A stretch of DNA of 64,000 bases from positions 2,289,454 to 2,353,453 of the forward strand of contig NZ_KE386571.1 in NCBI RefSeq assembly GCF_000427645.1, in the 5' to 3' direction. Each line of letters opens with the position of its first letter. The stretch's first letter is position 1. Below, piece after piece: positions 7,977-16,559 of the stretch. Both the position numbers and the translations under genes were made by a program. This DNA is from Sphingomonas phyllosphaerae FA2 (GTDB taxonomy: Bacteria > Pseudomonadota > Alphaproteobacteria > Sphingomonadales > Sphingomonadaceae). Under the pieces are notes generated by a model that was given only the letters and a program-made list of their open reading frames with translations, ran no database searches and was not told the DNA's origin.

Positions 7977-9682
7977 GCCCGTGGAAGACACTCGGCCTGT
8001 CACCAGGGGCCGACCGCAAGGCGATCCGTCGCGCCTATGCCGATCGTCTTCGTGCCATGGAAGCCGAAATCGATCCTCAGGCATTTCAAACGCTCCGTAC
8101 TGCCCGTGATGCTGCGCTTGCCGAGGTCGACGGCAGTGAAGTTCCCGACGATCACGACACCCTTGTCGTAAATTCGGATATCGCCACGTCCGAAGCCGGC
8201 AGCGAACGGTACGAAAACGTCGATCTGACGGAAATCTATCGGCTTCGCGACATGGTCATGGGTACGATCCCAGAGGTCGACGCGGCAGCGATCGAGGAAC
8301 AGGGTCGCCGAGTCTTACGCGATCCGGCACTTCTCGACGTTGCAAACGCCGACGCGATCGAAACCTTTCTGGCCGAGCTGATCTATGAGGGTACACCCAA
8401 CAGCGATCCGCTGCTCGATGGAATGATTGCGTTTTTCAAATGGAACGCCGAAGACAGCACCGCTGACCAGACGCCACTGATCGCTTGGATTCTTCAGCGT
8501 GCCAAAGATCGGTGGTTCGAGCTGGGACTTCGACATCAGCAGAAGCGATGGGCCCGCCTGCTCGACGATCTGCGCACGCTCAGCGGGTATGAATGGGCTG
8601 CCCGCGCTAGTAAGCCTTCGACGCACAAAGTCGAATTCTTCCTTATCTATCTCAACAACTATCATCCGACGACCTTGGCCAGCTTCTCCGACGACGGCTA
8701 TCGCTGGTGGCGCACGAGGATAAAAAATCGGGAGTCGCGAGGCGGAGTCTTCGCGCGCTTCGATGCATGGCAACGACGCGAGGCGTTTTCCGCGGCGGCT
8801 CACCAGTTCGGCTTGCCACCCGCCGAGGACACCCATGCTACAGCACCCATGTCGCTCGTCATCTTGATGCTGTTCGGCCTTCTAACCGCCTATCGATCCT
8901 GCAGCGAGCGTCCGTTTCCGTTTAATCAGCCGCTGGCCGACAAGGTCGAAAGGGCGTCGGAGACGAACGGCGAGACTTTCCTAGAAGGAGCGGCATCCCT
9001 CGGGGATCAGAACGCAGGATCGTTGCCGACCGATGGTCACCCTCAGATTGCGGCGACCCCCATCCCTGCCTTCTCCGACGTCGATAGCGATCTCGCCACC
9101 GTTCTTGACAACGTGACCCGCGGTCATCTCGTCGATGTGGCTGAACTGAAACAGCGCAATCCGGATTTCTACATGCAGGCCAAGGAAGATTGGCAGGCCG
9201 CGCGTAGCGCGGGCCGCTCGATCGAGGATTGGCGGGCGCAGGTGGCTCGTCGAGCGATGACGACGTTTCAAAATGCGCTTTCCGGCCCCGACGATCAGTT
9301 GATCATCGATCATGCACGGTTTCGCGCCTCACTCCTGCGCTGGGTAGCGCAGACCGGCATGCAGCAATGTGTCGATCTGATCGAAGGCCGCCCGATAATA
9401 GAGCCTTATGATTTCTCCAGCTATCGCGGCAATCTGCTGTCTCGCGCCATCCTGGCGCCTCCTGTCACCCCGCGGGGCCGGGGAGGCGCCTTTGCCATAC
9501 CGCGCGCAGTCAGCGCCGATGCCGCAAAACGCAGCCAGATGAGCGAAGAGACATTCGCATCGGCGATCCGCGGGAAAGGCAGCGCAACCCATCGCTGCAA
9601 TGCCGAGATAGCATTGCTCGACGGCGCGACCATTCATGGCGAACCCGGGCTTGCGATGCTGCGAGATATGCTGGGCTCCTAA
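7973..9682 (+). CDS. J-domain-like membrane protein, putative HscC co-chaperone
   Basis: 569 residues from a GTG overlapping the hscC stop. The first 60 residues, beginning SPWKTLGLSPGADRKAIRRA and leading to FQTLRTARDAAL, match the first helices of J-domains in the DjlB/DjlC family, the partners of HscC. I cannot find the canonical His-Pro-Asp tripeptide between helices 2 and 3, so stimulation of the Hsp70 ATPase is uncertain. One membrane segment, MSLVILMLFGLLTAY, lies at about residues 292-306. The remainder is an unrecognised soluble region. Coupling to hscC strongly suggests they act together. Confidence 0.7.
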   Translation: MSPWKTLGLSPGADRKAIRRAYADRLRAMEAEIDPQAFQTLRTARDAALAEVDGSEVPDDHDTLVVNSDIATSEAGSERYENVDLTEIYRLRDMVMGTIPEVDAAAIEEQGRRVLRDPALLDVANADAIETFLAELIYEGTPNSDPLLDGMIAFFKWNAEDSTADQTPLIAWILQRAKDRWFELGLRHQQKRWARLLDDLRTLSGYEWAARASKPSTHKVEFFLIYLNNYHPTTLASFSDDGYRWWRTRIKNRESRGGVFARFDAWQRREAFSAAAHQFGLPPAEDTHATAPMSLVILMLFGLLTAYRSCSERPFPFNQPLADKVERASETNGETFLEGAASLGDQNAGSLPTDGHPQIAATPIPAFSDVDSDLATVLDNVTRGHLVDVAELKQRNPDFYMQAKEDWQAARSAGRSIEDWRAQVARRAMTTFQNALSGPDDQLIIDHARFRASLLRWVAQTGMQQCVDLIEGRPIIEPYDFSSYRGNLLSRAILAPPVTPRGRGGAFAIPRAVSADAAKRSQMSEETFASAIRGKGSATHRCNAEIALLDGATIHGEPGLAMLRDMLGS

Positions 9683-9828
9683 CGAACTTCCGTCGCGAAG
9701 GCGGCCACCGGCGTTTTCACCCGTCTGCACATGATCTGCACAGAGGCTTCGCCAGATTTCCTTCACGAACTCGTCAGCAGCGCAACGCCGCCATCTAACC
9801 GTACCGGTCACGACATCAGGAGCGTTCG

Positions 9829-11310
9829 GTGCGGTACAGTTTCCTCGTCAAGGCATGCGTCACGGCGGGGCTGGTCCTCGCATTCGATCGATTATTTCCC
9901 GGCGAAATGGCGGTATCGGCGATCGGGGTCTTCGCCGCTGCATGGCTGATCGGCCTCGTCGCCGTGCGCGCCGATGTCCGGCGTGACCTGCGCGCGCTCG
10001 TTGCGGTTCTGGCGGCGGCACTCTTCGCCACCGCGCTGATCGACGATCCCGGTCCGCTGGCATGGACGATGTTCTGGTGCGCGCTGTCGGTCGCATCGCT
10101 GATACCCCGCACCGTGCGGTTCGACGATGCCTGGCGCTGGGCTGCGCGCCTGGTGGTCCATGCCGCGAGCAGCGCGGTGCGCCCGTGGCGCGATCTACGG
10201 CAAGGCCTGCGCCGCCCCCGCGGGAAGCGGCGCGGCGCGCGCGCAACGCTGGCCATCCTCGCGTTCCCACTGATCGGCGGCGCATTGTTCCTCGGGCTGT
10301 TCGCCGCCGCCAATCCGCTCATTGCCGACGCGCTGGCCGCGATCGAACTGCCCTCGCTGTGGCAGGTGGTGATCTGGGCGATCGTCGGCTGCGGCATTTG
10401 GCCCAGCCTGCGTCCGCACCCCGCGGTGCTGCGTGTCGCCACCCGGCTGCCCGATCCGGAACCCGTATTGCCCGGCACCTCGCTGCCCTCGGTGTTGATC
10501 GCGCTGGCGCTCTTCAACGCGCTCTTCGCAGTTCAGAACGCGCTCGACATCGCCTTTCTGTGGAGCGGCGGACCGCTGCCGGCCGGCATGACCCAGACCG
10601 GATATGTCCATCGCGGCGCCTATCCGCTGATCGTCACCGCGCTGATTGCGGGAGTGATGGCGCTGGCGATGCTTCGCCCCGGCAGCGCCAGCGAACAGCA
10701 TCCGTGGGCAAGGCGCATGGTAGTGCTCTGGGTCGCGCAGAACCTTATCCTCGTCGCCTCCAGCGTGTGGCGGACCATTGACTACATCGAGGCGTCGATG
10801 CTGACGGAGTGGCGGATCGCCGCGCTGGCATGGATGGCGCTGGTCGCGCTGGGGCTGGCGACGATCTGCTGGCGCATCATCAAGCGTCGCAGCGCGCGCT
10901 GGCTGGTGAATTGGAACGCAGCGGCGGCGTTGGCGGTGCTGACACCATGTACCTTCCTCGACCTGGGCGCAATCGCCGCCGAGTGGAACGTGCGGCATCG
11001 GGCGCCGGCAGCGATCGACCTGTGCTATCTGGCCACGGTAGGCGACGGCGCTCTGCTCCCGATGATCCAGCTGGAACGCCGCCCGATGGACGCGACGACC
11101 CGCGCCGGCGTCCACTTCTACCGCGAGTGGCTGCTCGGACGACTCCATGCGCGGCAAAGCGCCTGGCAGACGTGGACACCACGAGGTGCGCGCCGGCTGA
11201 CACAGGCGAAGGCCGCACTCGGACGCTCGTATCATCCGGCGTGGCCGGTCAATGGCGACAACGGTCGTCCTTGCGATGCGTACCAGTCCACGACCACGAC
11301 AATGCCTTGA
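9829..11310 (+). CDS. DUF4173-type polytopic membrane protein
   Basis: 493 residues with about ten hydrophobic segments and a cytoplasmic C-terminal tail of roughly 110 residues. It has the family-like phrases QTGYVHRGAYPLIVTALIA and WRIAALAWMALVALGLATI. The GTG start at 9829 follows AGGAG at 9819-9823. No function is known to me for DUF4173. The gene is followed directly by a response regulator and a sensor kinase on the same strand, so the protein may belong to the same envelope-response pathway. Assignment to the family is from memory of its sequence style. Confidence 0.6.
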   Translation: MRYSFLVKACVTAGLVLAFDRLFPGEMAVSAIGVFAAAWLIGLVAVRADVRRDLRALVAVLAAALFATALIDDPGPLAWTMFWCALSVASLIPRTVRFDDAWRWAARLVVHAASSAVRPWRDLRQGLRRPRGKRRGARATLAILAFPLIGGALFLGLFAAANPLIADALAAIELPSLWQVVIWAIVGCGIWPSLRPHPAVLRVATRLPDPEPVLPGTSLPSVLIALALFNALFAVQNALDIAFLWSGGPLPAGMTQTGYVHRGAYPLIVTALIAGVMALAMLRPGSASEQHPWARRMVVLWVAQNLILVASSVWRTIDYIEASMLTEWRIAALAWMALVALGLATICWRIIKRRSARWLVNWNAAAALAVLTPCTFLDLGAIAAEWNVRHRAPAAIDLCYLATVGDGALLPMIQLERRPMDATTRAGVHFYREWLLGRLHARQSAWQTWTPRGARRLTQAKAALGRSYHPAWPVNGDNGRPCDAYQSTTTTMP

Positions 11311-11321
11311 CCGGGGCCGCA

Positions 11322-12047
11322 ATGATGATGATCCCCTGCCCCATGCCGCGCACGATCCTGATCGCCGACGACGATCCGCACATCCGCCAATTGCTGGCCT
11401 TCGCGCTTGCCAAGGCCGGGCTCGACACGATTGAGGCCGGTGATGGCGACGCCACGCTGGCAGCGGCAGAGACGTCCGCGCCCGACCTGATCGTCCTCGA
11501 TATCAACATGCCGCGCACGGACGGGATCGAGGTCTGTCGCCGCCTGCGCGCGAACAGCGACGTCCCGATCCTGTTCCTGTCGAGCCGCGACGACGAACTC
11601 GACCGCGTGCTCGGCATCGAGCTGGGTGCGGACGATTACGTCACCAAGCCTTTTTCCCCGCGGGAAGTGGTCGCGCGGGTGATGGCGATCCTCCGCCGCG
11701 TCGCCGCGCGCCCGCCGCTCGTTGCGGCGGCAGCCGCGAGCGTCATGCGGCGCGGACAATTGTCCCTTGACACGGAAGGATGGCAGGCAAGCTGGGCGGG
11801 ACAGACCGTCACGCTAACCGTCACCGAGTTCAGCATTTTGCGCACGCTGGCGACGATGCCATCGAAGGTGTTCGGTCGCGACGCGATCATCGACCGGCTG
11901 CACGGTCCCGGTTTTGCGGTCACCGACCGCACGATCGACAGCCACATCCGCAACCTTCGCGCCAAGTTCGCGCGGGTAGGAGCTGAAGACGTGATCGAAA
12001 CCCGCGCCGGGATCGGCTATCGTCTCGGCACCTGCGGCGCGGGATGA
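11322..12047 (+). CDS. OmpR-family response regulator
   Basis: 241 residues. An N-terminal receiver (I-L-I-A-D-D-D-P-H near the start) has the phospho-acceptor Asp60 in IVLDINMP, the conserved Ser in FLSSRDD and Lys in YVTKPFSP. A C-terminal winged helix follows (TLTVTEFSILRTLA, then TIDSHIRNLRAKF and RAGIGYRLG). Three ATGs lie in a row at 11322, 11325 and 11328, and a fourth in-frame ATG at 11343 gives the more usual short start (MPRTILIADDD). The stop overlaps the sensor kinase ATG, so the two form a coupled two-component pair. The target genes are not evident. Confidence 0.9.
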   Translation: MMMIPCPMPRTILIADDDPHIRQLLAFALAKAGLDTIEAGDGDATLAAAETSAPDLIVLDINMPRTDGIEVCRRLRANSDVPILFLSSRDDELDRVLGIELGADDYVTKPFSPREVVARVMAILRRVAARPPLVAAAAASVMRRGQLSLDTEGWQASWAGQTVTLTVTEFSILRTLATMPSKVFGRDAIIDRLHGPGFAVTDRTIDSHIRNLRAKFARVGAEDVIETRAGIGYRLGTCGAG

Positions 12048-13597
12048 TCGAGGCATTCAGGCGCGTCGTCCGGCGGCACTGGCCGCGGCTACGGTTGCGG
12101 ACGATCCTGCTGTTGACGTTCACCTTCATTGCCGCGCTGCCGGGGTTCGGCGCGCTGTTCCTGCGCGTGTACGAGAACGCGTTGGTGCGGCAGACCGAGG
12201 CGGAGTTGATTGCGCAAGCGTCCGCATTGTCGGCGACTGCTGCGCTCGCATGGCCCGCCGGCGGCAGGGTCGTCGTGCCGCACGCGCAATCGCCTGCGAT
12301 CGATCTGCGCCTGACCCCGATCCTTCCGGTTCGCCCTACGCTGCGCCCGGCAACCAGCACGCCGGATGCGACGGCGCGTGACTGGAGGCGCCGCATCGAT
12401 CCGTCCTTGCGCCTGACGTCCACGGCAACCGGCGCCGACATTATATTGCTCGACGGTCGCGGCCGCGTGCTCACCGGGGCGCAGCAAGGCGATGACGCGA
12501 GCGGCCTGCCGGAAATGCGCGCGGCGCTCCGGGGACGGCCCGCTACGGTTCTGCGCCGCAACCCGGACTATCGGCAACCCGGCGGCGCGGAATGGCTGAG
12601 CCGGGCCGCCGACCTCCGCATTGACCTCGCCACTCCGGTCATCGCCGATGGGCAAGTCGTCGGCGTCCTCCTGCTCTCGCATGCACCACGCGCGCTGCTC
12701 GCCGGGCTGCAAGCGGATCGCGGCAAGATCGCCCTCGGCGTCATCCTGATCTTCGGCACCTTGGTCGTGCTCAGCGGCTTGCTGTCGCGCGGCATCGTCC
12801 GCCCGGTTGAGGCGCTCGGCACCGCCACGCGCGCGGTGGCCAACGGCGGCGGCAGCGTGCCCGACGTACCGACCACCGCCGCCATCGAGATTCAGGCGCT
12901 TTACTGCGACTTCGGCAGTATGGCCGCTGCGATCGACCGCCGCTCGCGGTATCTGCGCGACTTCGCCCACGCGGTCAGCCACGAATTCAAGACGCCCTTG
13001 GCCGGGATCGGCGGCGCGGTCGAGCTGTTGCAGGATCATCCCGACATGGCCGCGGACGATCGCGACCGCTTCCTCGCCAACATCGCCGAGGATGCCACCC
13101 GGCTGACGCAACTCGTCAGCCGCCTGCTCGACCTCGCCCGCGCCGACATGGGCGAGACGAGGGACGGCGCGATGGCCGATGTCACCAACGCCGTGCGACG
13201 GGTGGTGGATGCGCATGGCGATTTCCCCATCGAATTGAGCCTTCCTGCCGCATTGCCACGCGTGGTGGTGCCGCAAGGTGCCGTGGAAGCCGTGCTGACG
13301 AGCCTTATCGAGAACAGCCGTCAGGCGGGCGCCACCCGCGCCGCGATCGTCGGCGGGGAAGTTACGAACGCCGTCATCCTCACGATCAGTGACAACGGCC
13401 CCGGGATCCCGCCCGGCGACCGCGACCGCGTGTTCGAACCGTTCTTCACCAGCCGCCGCACGGAGGGAGGCACCGGCCTTGGCCTCCCGATCGCCCGCTC
13501 GCTGCTCGAAGCGCAGGGCGGAACGATCAAGCTCGATCACAACATGCAAAACGGCGCGACCTTCCGCGTCGCCCTGCCGACCTCACGCTATGCATAG
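12044..13597 (+). CDS. Sensor histidine kinase
   Basis: 517 residues. A membrane segment at about 22-42 leads into a periplasmic domain of about 190 residues; a second segment (ALGVILIFGTLVVLSGLLS) follows, then a HAMP-like linker. The dimerisation helix carries His313 in HAVSHEFKTPLAG. The ATPase domain shows the N box (LIENSRQAGA), D-N-G-P-G-I-P and G-G-T-G-L-G-L-P-I-A-R. Partner of the response regulator with which its start overlaps. The signal is unknown. The DUF2809 gene starts inside its last codons. Confidence 0.92.
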   Translation: MIEAFRRVVRRHWPRLRLRTILLLTFTFIAALPGFGALFLRVYENALVRQTEAELIAQASALSATAALAWPAGGRVVVPHAQSPAIDLRLTPILPVRPTLRPATSTPDATARDWRRRIDPSLRLTSTATGADIILLDGRGRVLTGAQQGDDASGLPEMRAALRGRPATVLRRNPDYRQPGGAEWLSRAADLRIDLATPVIADGQVVGVLLLSHAPRALLAGLQADRGKIALGVILIFGTLVVLSGLLSRGIVRPVEALGTATRAVANGGGSVPDVPTTAAIEIQALYCDFGSMAAAIDRRSRYLRDFAHAVSHEFKTPLAGIGGAVELLQDHPDMAADDRDRFLANIAEDATRLTQLVSRLLDLARADMGETRDGAMADVTNAVRRVVDAHGDFPIELSLPAALPRVVVPQGAVEAVLTSLIENSRQAGATRAAIVGGEVTNAVILTISDNGPGIPPGDRDRVFEPFFTSRRTEGGTGLGLPIARSLLEAQGGTIKLDHNMQNGATFRVALPTSRYA

Positions 13598-13997
13598 GCG
13601 TCTGCCGCACCGTTCGGCTTCGCTGTCGATCGCTCTCATCGCAGGGACAATGGTGGCAGGTCTGGCGATCCGCAAATTGCCGCTAGACCTGCCCGCTACG
13701 ATCGTGAAGCATGGCGGTTCGGTGCTGTGGGCGTCGATGATCTACTGGATCGTCTCGACCCTTCGTCCGGGCTGGACGCCGCGCCGCAGCGGGATCGCCG
13801 CCGCCGTCGTGACAACCCTCACCGAGGTATCGCAACGCTATCACCTCCCGGCACTCGACGCCTTTCGACGGACGAACGTGGGTGCCTTGTTGCTGGGGCG
13901 GGTCTTCTCCCTCCGGGATGTGCTCACCTATGCCGTAACCGTCGGAGCGGCCGTGGCGATCGACGAGATGATCCGCACATGGCCGGCGCGGCGCTGA
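13590..13997 (+). CDS. DUF2809-type small membrane protein
   Basis: 135 residues with four hydrophobic segments. Family-like phrases are KLPLDLPATIVKHGGSVLWA and YHLPALDAFRRTNVGALLLG. The ATG at 13590 overlaps the last codons of the kinase gene, so it is translated with the two-component genes. DUF2809 has no established function to my knowledge. Its place suggests a membrane protein linked to the two-component pathway, perhaps as target or accessory sensor. Confidence 0.7.
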   Translation: MHRRLPHRSASLSIALIAGTMVAGLAIRKLPLDLPATIVKHGGSVLWASMIYWIVSTLRPGWTPRRSGIAAAVVTTLTEVSQRYHLPALDAFRRTNVGALLLGRVFSLRDVLTYAVTVGAAVAIDEMIRTWPARR

Positions 13998-14075
13998 CGC
14001 ATAACCTCGTCGATCATTACACGCTTGGAACGAGCAGGGCCGTGCCGGGTTTCTCCGTTGACCGGAGGAACTTGA

Positions 14076-14855
14076 ATGAACGTCGATGCCCGCCTGACAT
14101 TGTTGACGCGGGTGGGTTTCGCCACGCGCGGCCTCCTCTACCTCGTGATCGCCACGCTGATCCTGCGCACGGGCCGGGCGGAGGATCCCAGCGGCGCGCT
14201 GGAGTACCTCGGCCAGGGCGGCGGACAGCTCCTGCTGGGCGTGCTGACCGTTGGGCTGATTGCCTATGGGATCTGGCGACTGGCCGACGCAGCATGGGAT
14301 ATCGAGCGGCACGGCACGGACGGGAAAGGCTGGGCGGAACGCGCCGGGGCGGGGGTCAGCGGCATCGTCCACCTCGCTCTGGCGTGGCAGGCGATCGGCC
14401 TCATGCGCGGCGCGGCACAATCTGGCGACAGCACGCGGGAGGGCGCGCAGATGGCGCTGCGGCTTCCCGGCGGCTGGGCGCTCGTCATGATCGCCGCGGC
14501 CATTTTGTTTGCGCTGGGCGCCGTGCAGCTCGTGAAGGCCGCCAAGGGCTCGTTCCTCCGCTACCTCGATCCGCGCATCGTTCGGCAGCCGTGGGTACGG
14601 TGGAGCGGTCGCGCCGGTTACGCCGCGCGCGGAATCGTGTTCCTCATCATCGGCTGGCTGCTGCTCAATGCCGGTATAGAGGAACAGGCCAGCGGCACCG
14701 GCGGCATGGCGCGGGTATTGGGCTGGCTGACCCATCCGTTCGATCTGATCGTCGGCGCAGGATTGCTGGGGTTCGGCCTGTTCAGTCTGATCGAGGCACG
14801 CTTCCGCCGCTTGCAGGATGTGCCGATCGACTCCGTAACGCGCAAATTCATCTAG
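14076..14855 (+). CDS. DUF1206-type polytopic membrane protein
   Basis: 259 residues made of three repeated units of two hydrophobic helices. Each unit carries a glycine/arginine signature: VGFATRGLLYLVIA at residues 13-26, GAGVSGIVHLALAWQA in the middle and GRAGYAARGIVFLIIG near residue 180. This triplicated pattern is the hallmark of DUF1206. Function is unknown. It starts 78 bases after the DUF2809 gene and could be cotranscribed. The leader contains GGAGG seven bases before the ATG. Confidence 0.7.
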   Translation: MNVDARLTLLTRVGFATRGLLYLVIATLILRTGRAEDPSGALEYLGQGGGQLLLGVLTVGLIAYGIWRLADAAWDIERHGTDGKGWAERAGAGVSGIVHLALAWQAIGLMRGAAQSGDSTREGAQMALRLPGGWALVMIAAAILFALGAVQLVKAAKGSFLRYLDPRIVRQPWVRWSGRAGYAARGIVFLIIGWLLLNAGIEEQASGTGGMARVLGWLTHPFDLIVGAGLLGFGLFSLIEARFRRLQDVPIDSVTRKFI

Positions 14856-14873
14856 CGGCAGCCGCAAGCGCGC

Positions 14874-15680
14874 TCAGATCGTCGTGCGGCGATCGACGCG
14901 GTAGCGCATCTCGGCGGCGAAGCTGCGGGTAAGCGCCACCAGATGCGGGTTGGTGGTGCGATCCTCAGCGATCACGTCCAGCATCGCGAACGCACGCGGG
15001 CCCCAGCGCTTGTCGGCGAACAGCGCAGTGGCGCGATCGGGCACCGCCTCCTGCGCCGCCGGCCAGCTGGCGAGACAGGCGAGCCCGGTCAGGAGATCGC
15101 GCAGCTCGGGCGGCGTCATCTCGAGCCGCTTCAACGCCCGCGCATCGCCATAGCTCGCCGGGAAGCCATCCTCGAACGCCGCCAGCGTGGCGGCCTGCTC
15201 GGTCGCGGGCACCTGCGCCCCCGGGGTACAGCGCGGCGCGACCGGCACGTTGCGCGCGACCCGCGCCGCGTCGAGCAGCCGCACTTCACCGTTGCGGTAC
15301 GCGTAGCGCGCGCCCGCGATCGGCACGATCAGCGCACCGTCGGCGACGCGCGGCTTCCCGGCGGCCGCGCAGGTGCCGAACGGCGTGCTCGTCACCAGTT
15401 CCTCGGCGGAGCGGCGCGTGACCACCACGTAACGCGCCGGGCATTGCGGGCCGCCGTCGCCGCGCACCAGCCACAGCCGCTCGCGCCCGATCCGGTACGC
15501 GCCAACCACCGCCAGCCCGTCGACCAGCGTGCCGCCGAACGGCCGCGACACCGTCACTGTCCCGATCCGCAGCGCCTGCTCGCTACCGGCATTGACCACT
15601 TGCGCCCGCTGTGCGCTGAGCGGCGCAGCGACCAGCGCCACTGCCAGACCGCCGATCGCGGCTGCCATCGTCCGTCGCAT
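14874..15680 (-). CDS. Unrecognised exported protein
   Basis: 268 residues with a clear Sec signal peptide (MRRTMAAAIGGLAVALVAAP, cleavage probably after LSA-Q, residue 24). The ATG at 15680 has AGGAG about 11 bases upstream. The mature part has an N-terminal beta-rich half (repeated G, V, R) with cysteines in GGPQCPARY, FGTCAAAG, PRCTPG and GLACLA, and a helical C-terminal third. I do not recognise a family. It is the first leftward gene of the accessory block next to the T3SS; a role there is only inferred from position. Confidence 0.6.
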   Translation of the reverse strand: MRRTMAAAIGGLAVALVAAPLSAQRAQVVNAGSEQALRIGTVTVSRPFGGTLVDGLAVVGAYRIGRERLWLVRGDGGPQCPARYVVVTRRSAEELVTSTPFGTCAAAGKPRVADGALIVPIAGARYAYRNGEVRLLDAARVARNVPVAPRCTPGAQVPATEQAATLAAFEDGFPASYGDARALKRLEMTPPELRDLLTGLACLASWPAAQEAVPDRATALFADKRWGPRAFAMLDVIAEDRTTNPHLVALTRSFAAEMRYRVDRRTTI

Positions 15681-15743
15681 TAGATCGACTCTCCTGATCC
15701 CGTCGCCGCCTCTACGCCGCCGCGCGCGGCCGGTTCCGGCGGC

Positions 15744-16283
15744 TTAGACGCCGGTACCGCTCGCCAGTTGCTGCGCGGCGGCCTGCAGCCGCGAGATCAC
15801 GCCGTCCGCGCCATCGCCGGCACGGGTGTCCAGCGCCTCGCCCAGCGCCGCACGCATCCCGGCGAGCTGCCGGTCGGCCGGCGCCCCAGACATCCCGGCC
15901 AGCTGCACTACCGCCTGCCGAGTCACATCCTCCAGCGCGCGGCGCAGCTCGCCCTCCTGTGTCGGGGTCGCGCCGGTCCGCGCGCCGAGATCGGCGGCCA
16001 GCCCGCGCAGCTCGTACACATCCCCGCCGCGCGCCAGCTCGGCCGGATCGGGGCGGAACCCGCCCGCCGCGACCCCGCTCGACGCCGCCCAGGCGTGCGA
16101 GGCGGTGTCGAGCGTCCGCGCGCTCTGCCCGACCCAGGCGAGAACGCGGTGCCCGATCTCGCCGATCGCGGTCCCGGCCAGCGAGCGCGCATCATCGTGC
16201 GCGCCGTCACCGATCGGCGTGACCGCTCCGGCCGCGTGGACGGGCGTGGTGGGCAGGCGAGAGAAACCGTCGATCGCGGTCAT
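15744..16283 (-). CDS. Unrecognised leaderless Ala-rich protein beside the T3SS
   Basis: 179 residues, no signal peptide or membrane segment, rich in Ala, Gly and Arg. It appears mostly helical in its second half (ELRRALEDVTRQAVVQLAGM, then RQLAGMRAALGEALDT). AGAGGTGACGTC precedes the ATG at 16283. It heads leftward away from the T3SS together with the short genes at 16299-16493 and 16555-16800. It could be a T3SS substrate, translocator or chaperone, but nothing in the sequence decides this. Confidence 0.5.
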   Translation of the reverse strand: MTAIDGFSRLPTTPVHAAGAVTPIGDGAHDDARSLAGTAIGEIGHRVLAWVGQSARTLDTASHAWAASSGVAAGGFRPDPAELARGGDVYELRGLAADLGARTGATPTQEGELRRALEDVTRQAVVQLAGMSGAPADRQLAGMRAALGEALDTRAGDGADGVISRLQAAAQQLASGTGV

Positions 16284-16298
16284 GACGTCACCTCTGGA

Positions 16299-16493
16299 TC
16301 AGCGGAGCGGGGCCGCGCCATGATCGGCGTCGGCGACATGAGACGCCGGCTCTGGCGCGGCGAAACGATCGAGCGGACCCGGCTCGGCCAGCAACCGCTC
16401 CAAAGGCGTCTGCCGCTCGGCCGGGGCGGCCATCGGATCGGTCGAGGGCGCACCCCGCACGGGGGCGGCGCCGATGCTGGCGACAGGGTTCAT
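16299..16493 (-). CDS. Short protein with LLxxPGPLDRFA motif (copy 1)
   Basis: 64 residues from the ATG at 16493, with a GAG-rich Shine-Dalgarno (AAGGAGCGTGAG) upstream. The C-terminal half has TPLERLLAEPGPLDRFAAPE, nearly the same as TALDRLLSTPGPLDRFADEQ at the end of the next gene upstream, so the two are paralogues. No signal peptide. A copy of the CCTAATCG(A/T)AACG element lies 45 bases upstream. Small size, lack of a leader and T3SS proximity fit a secreted or apparatus-associated protein; no known family is recognised. Confidence 0.55.
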   Translation of the reverse strand: MNPVASIGAAPVRGAPSTDPMAAPAERQTPLERLLAEPGPLDRFAAPEPASHVADADHGAAPLR

Positions 16494-16537
16494 CTCACGC
16501 TCCTTACCGACCCTAGATGGCGTATCCCGGTCGTCCG

Positions 16538-16559
16538 CGCCATCATCGTTACGATTAGG
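16538..16559 (-). promoter_or_regulatory. T3SS-associated element, site C
   Basis: On the minus strand the sequence reads CCTAATCGTAACGATGATGG, matching site B (upstream of the gene starting at 17170) at all but one of the first 19 bases. It lies between the two LLxxPGPLDRFA genes, 45 bases before the ATG at 16493, and overlaps the stop codon of the upstream one. See the other copies at 17215-17253 and 34751-34762. Confidence 0.5.
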
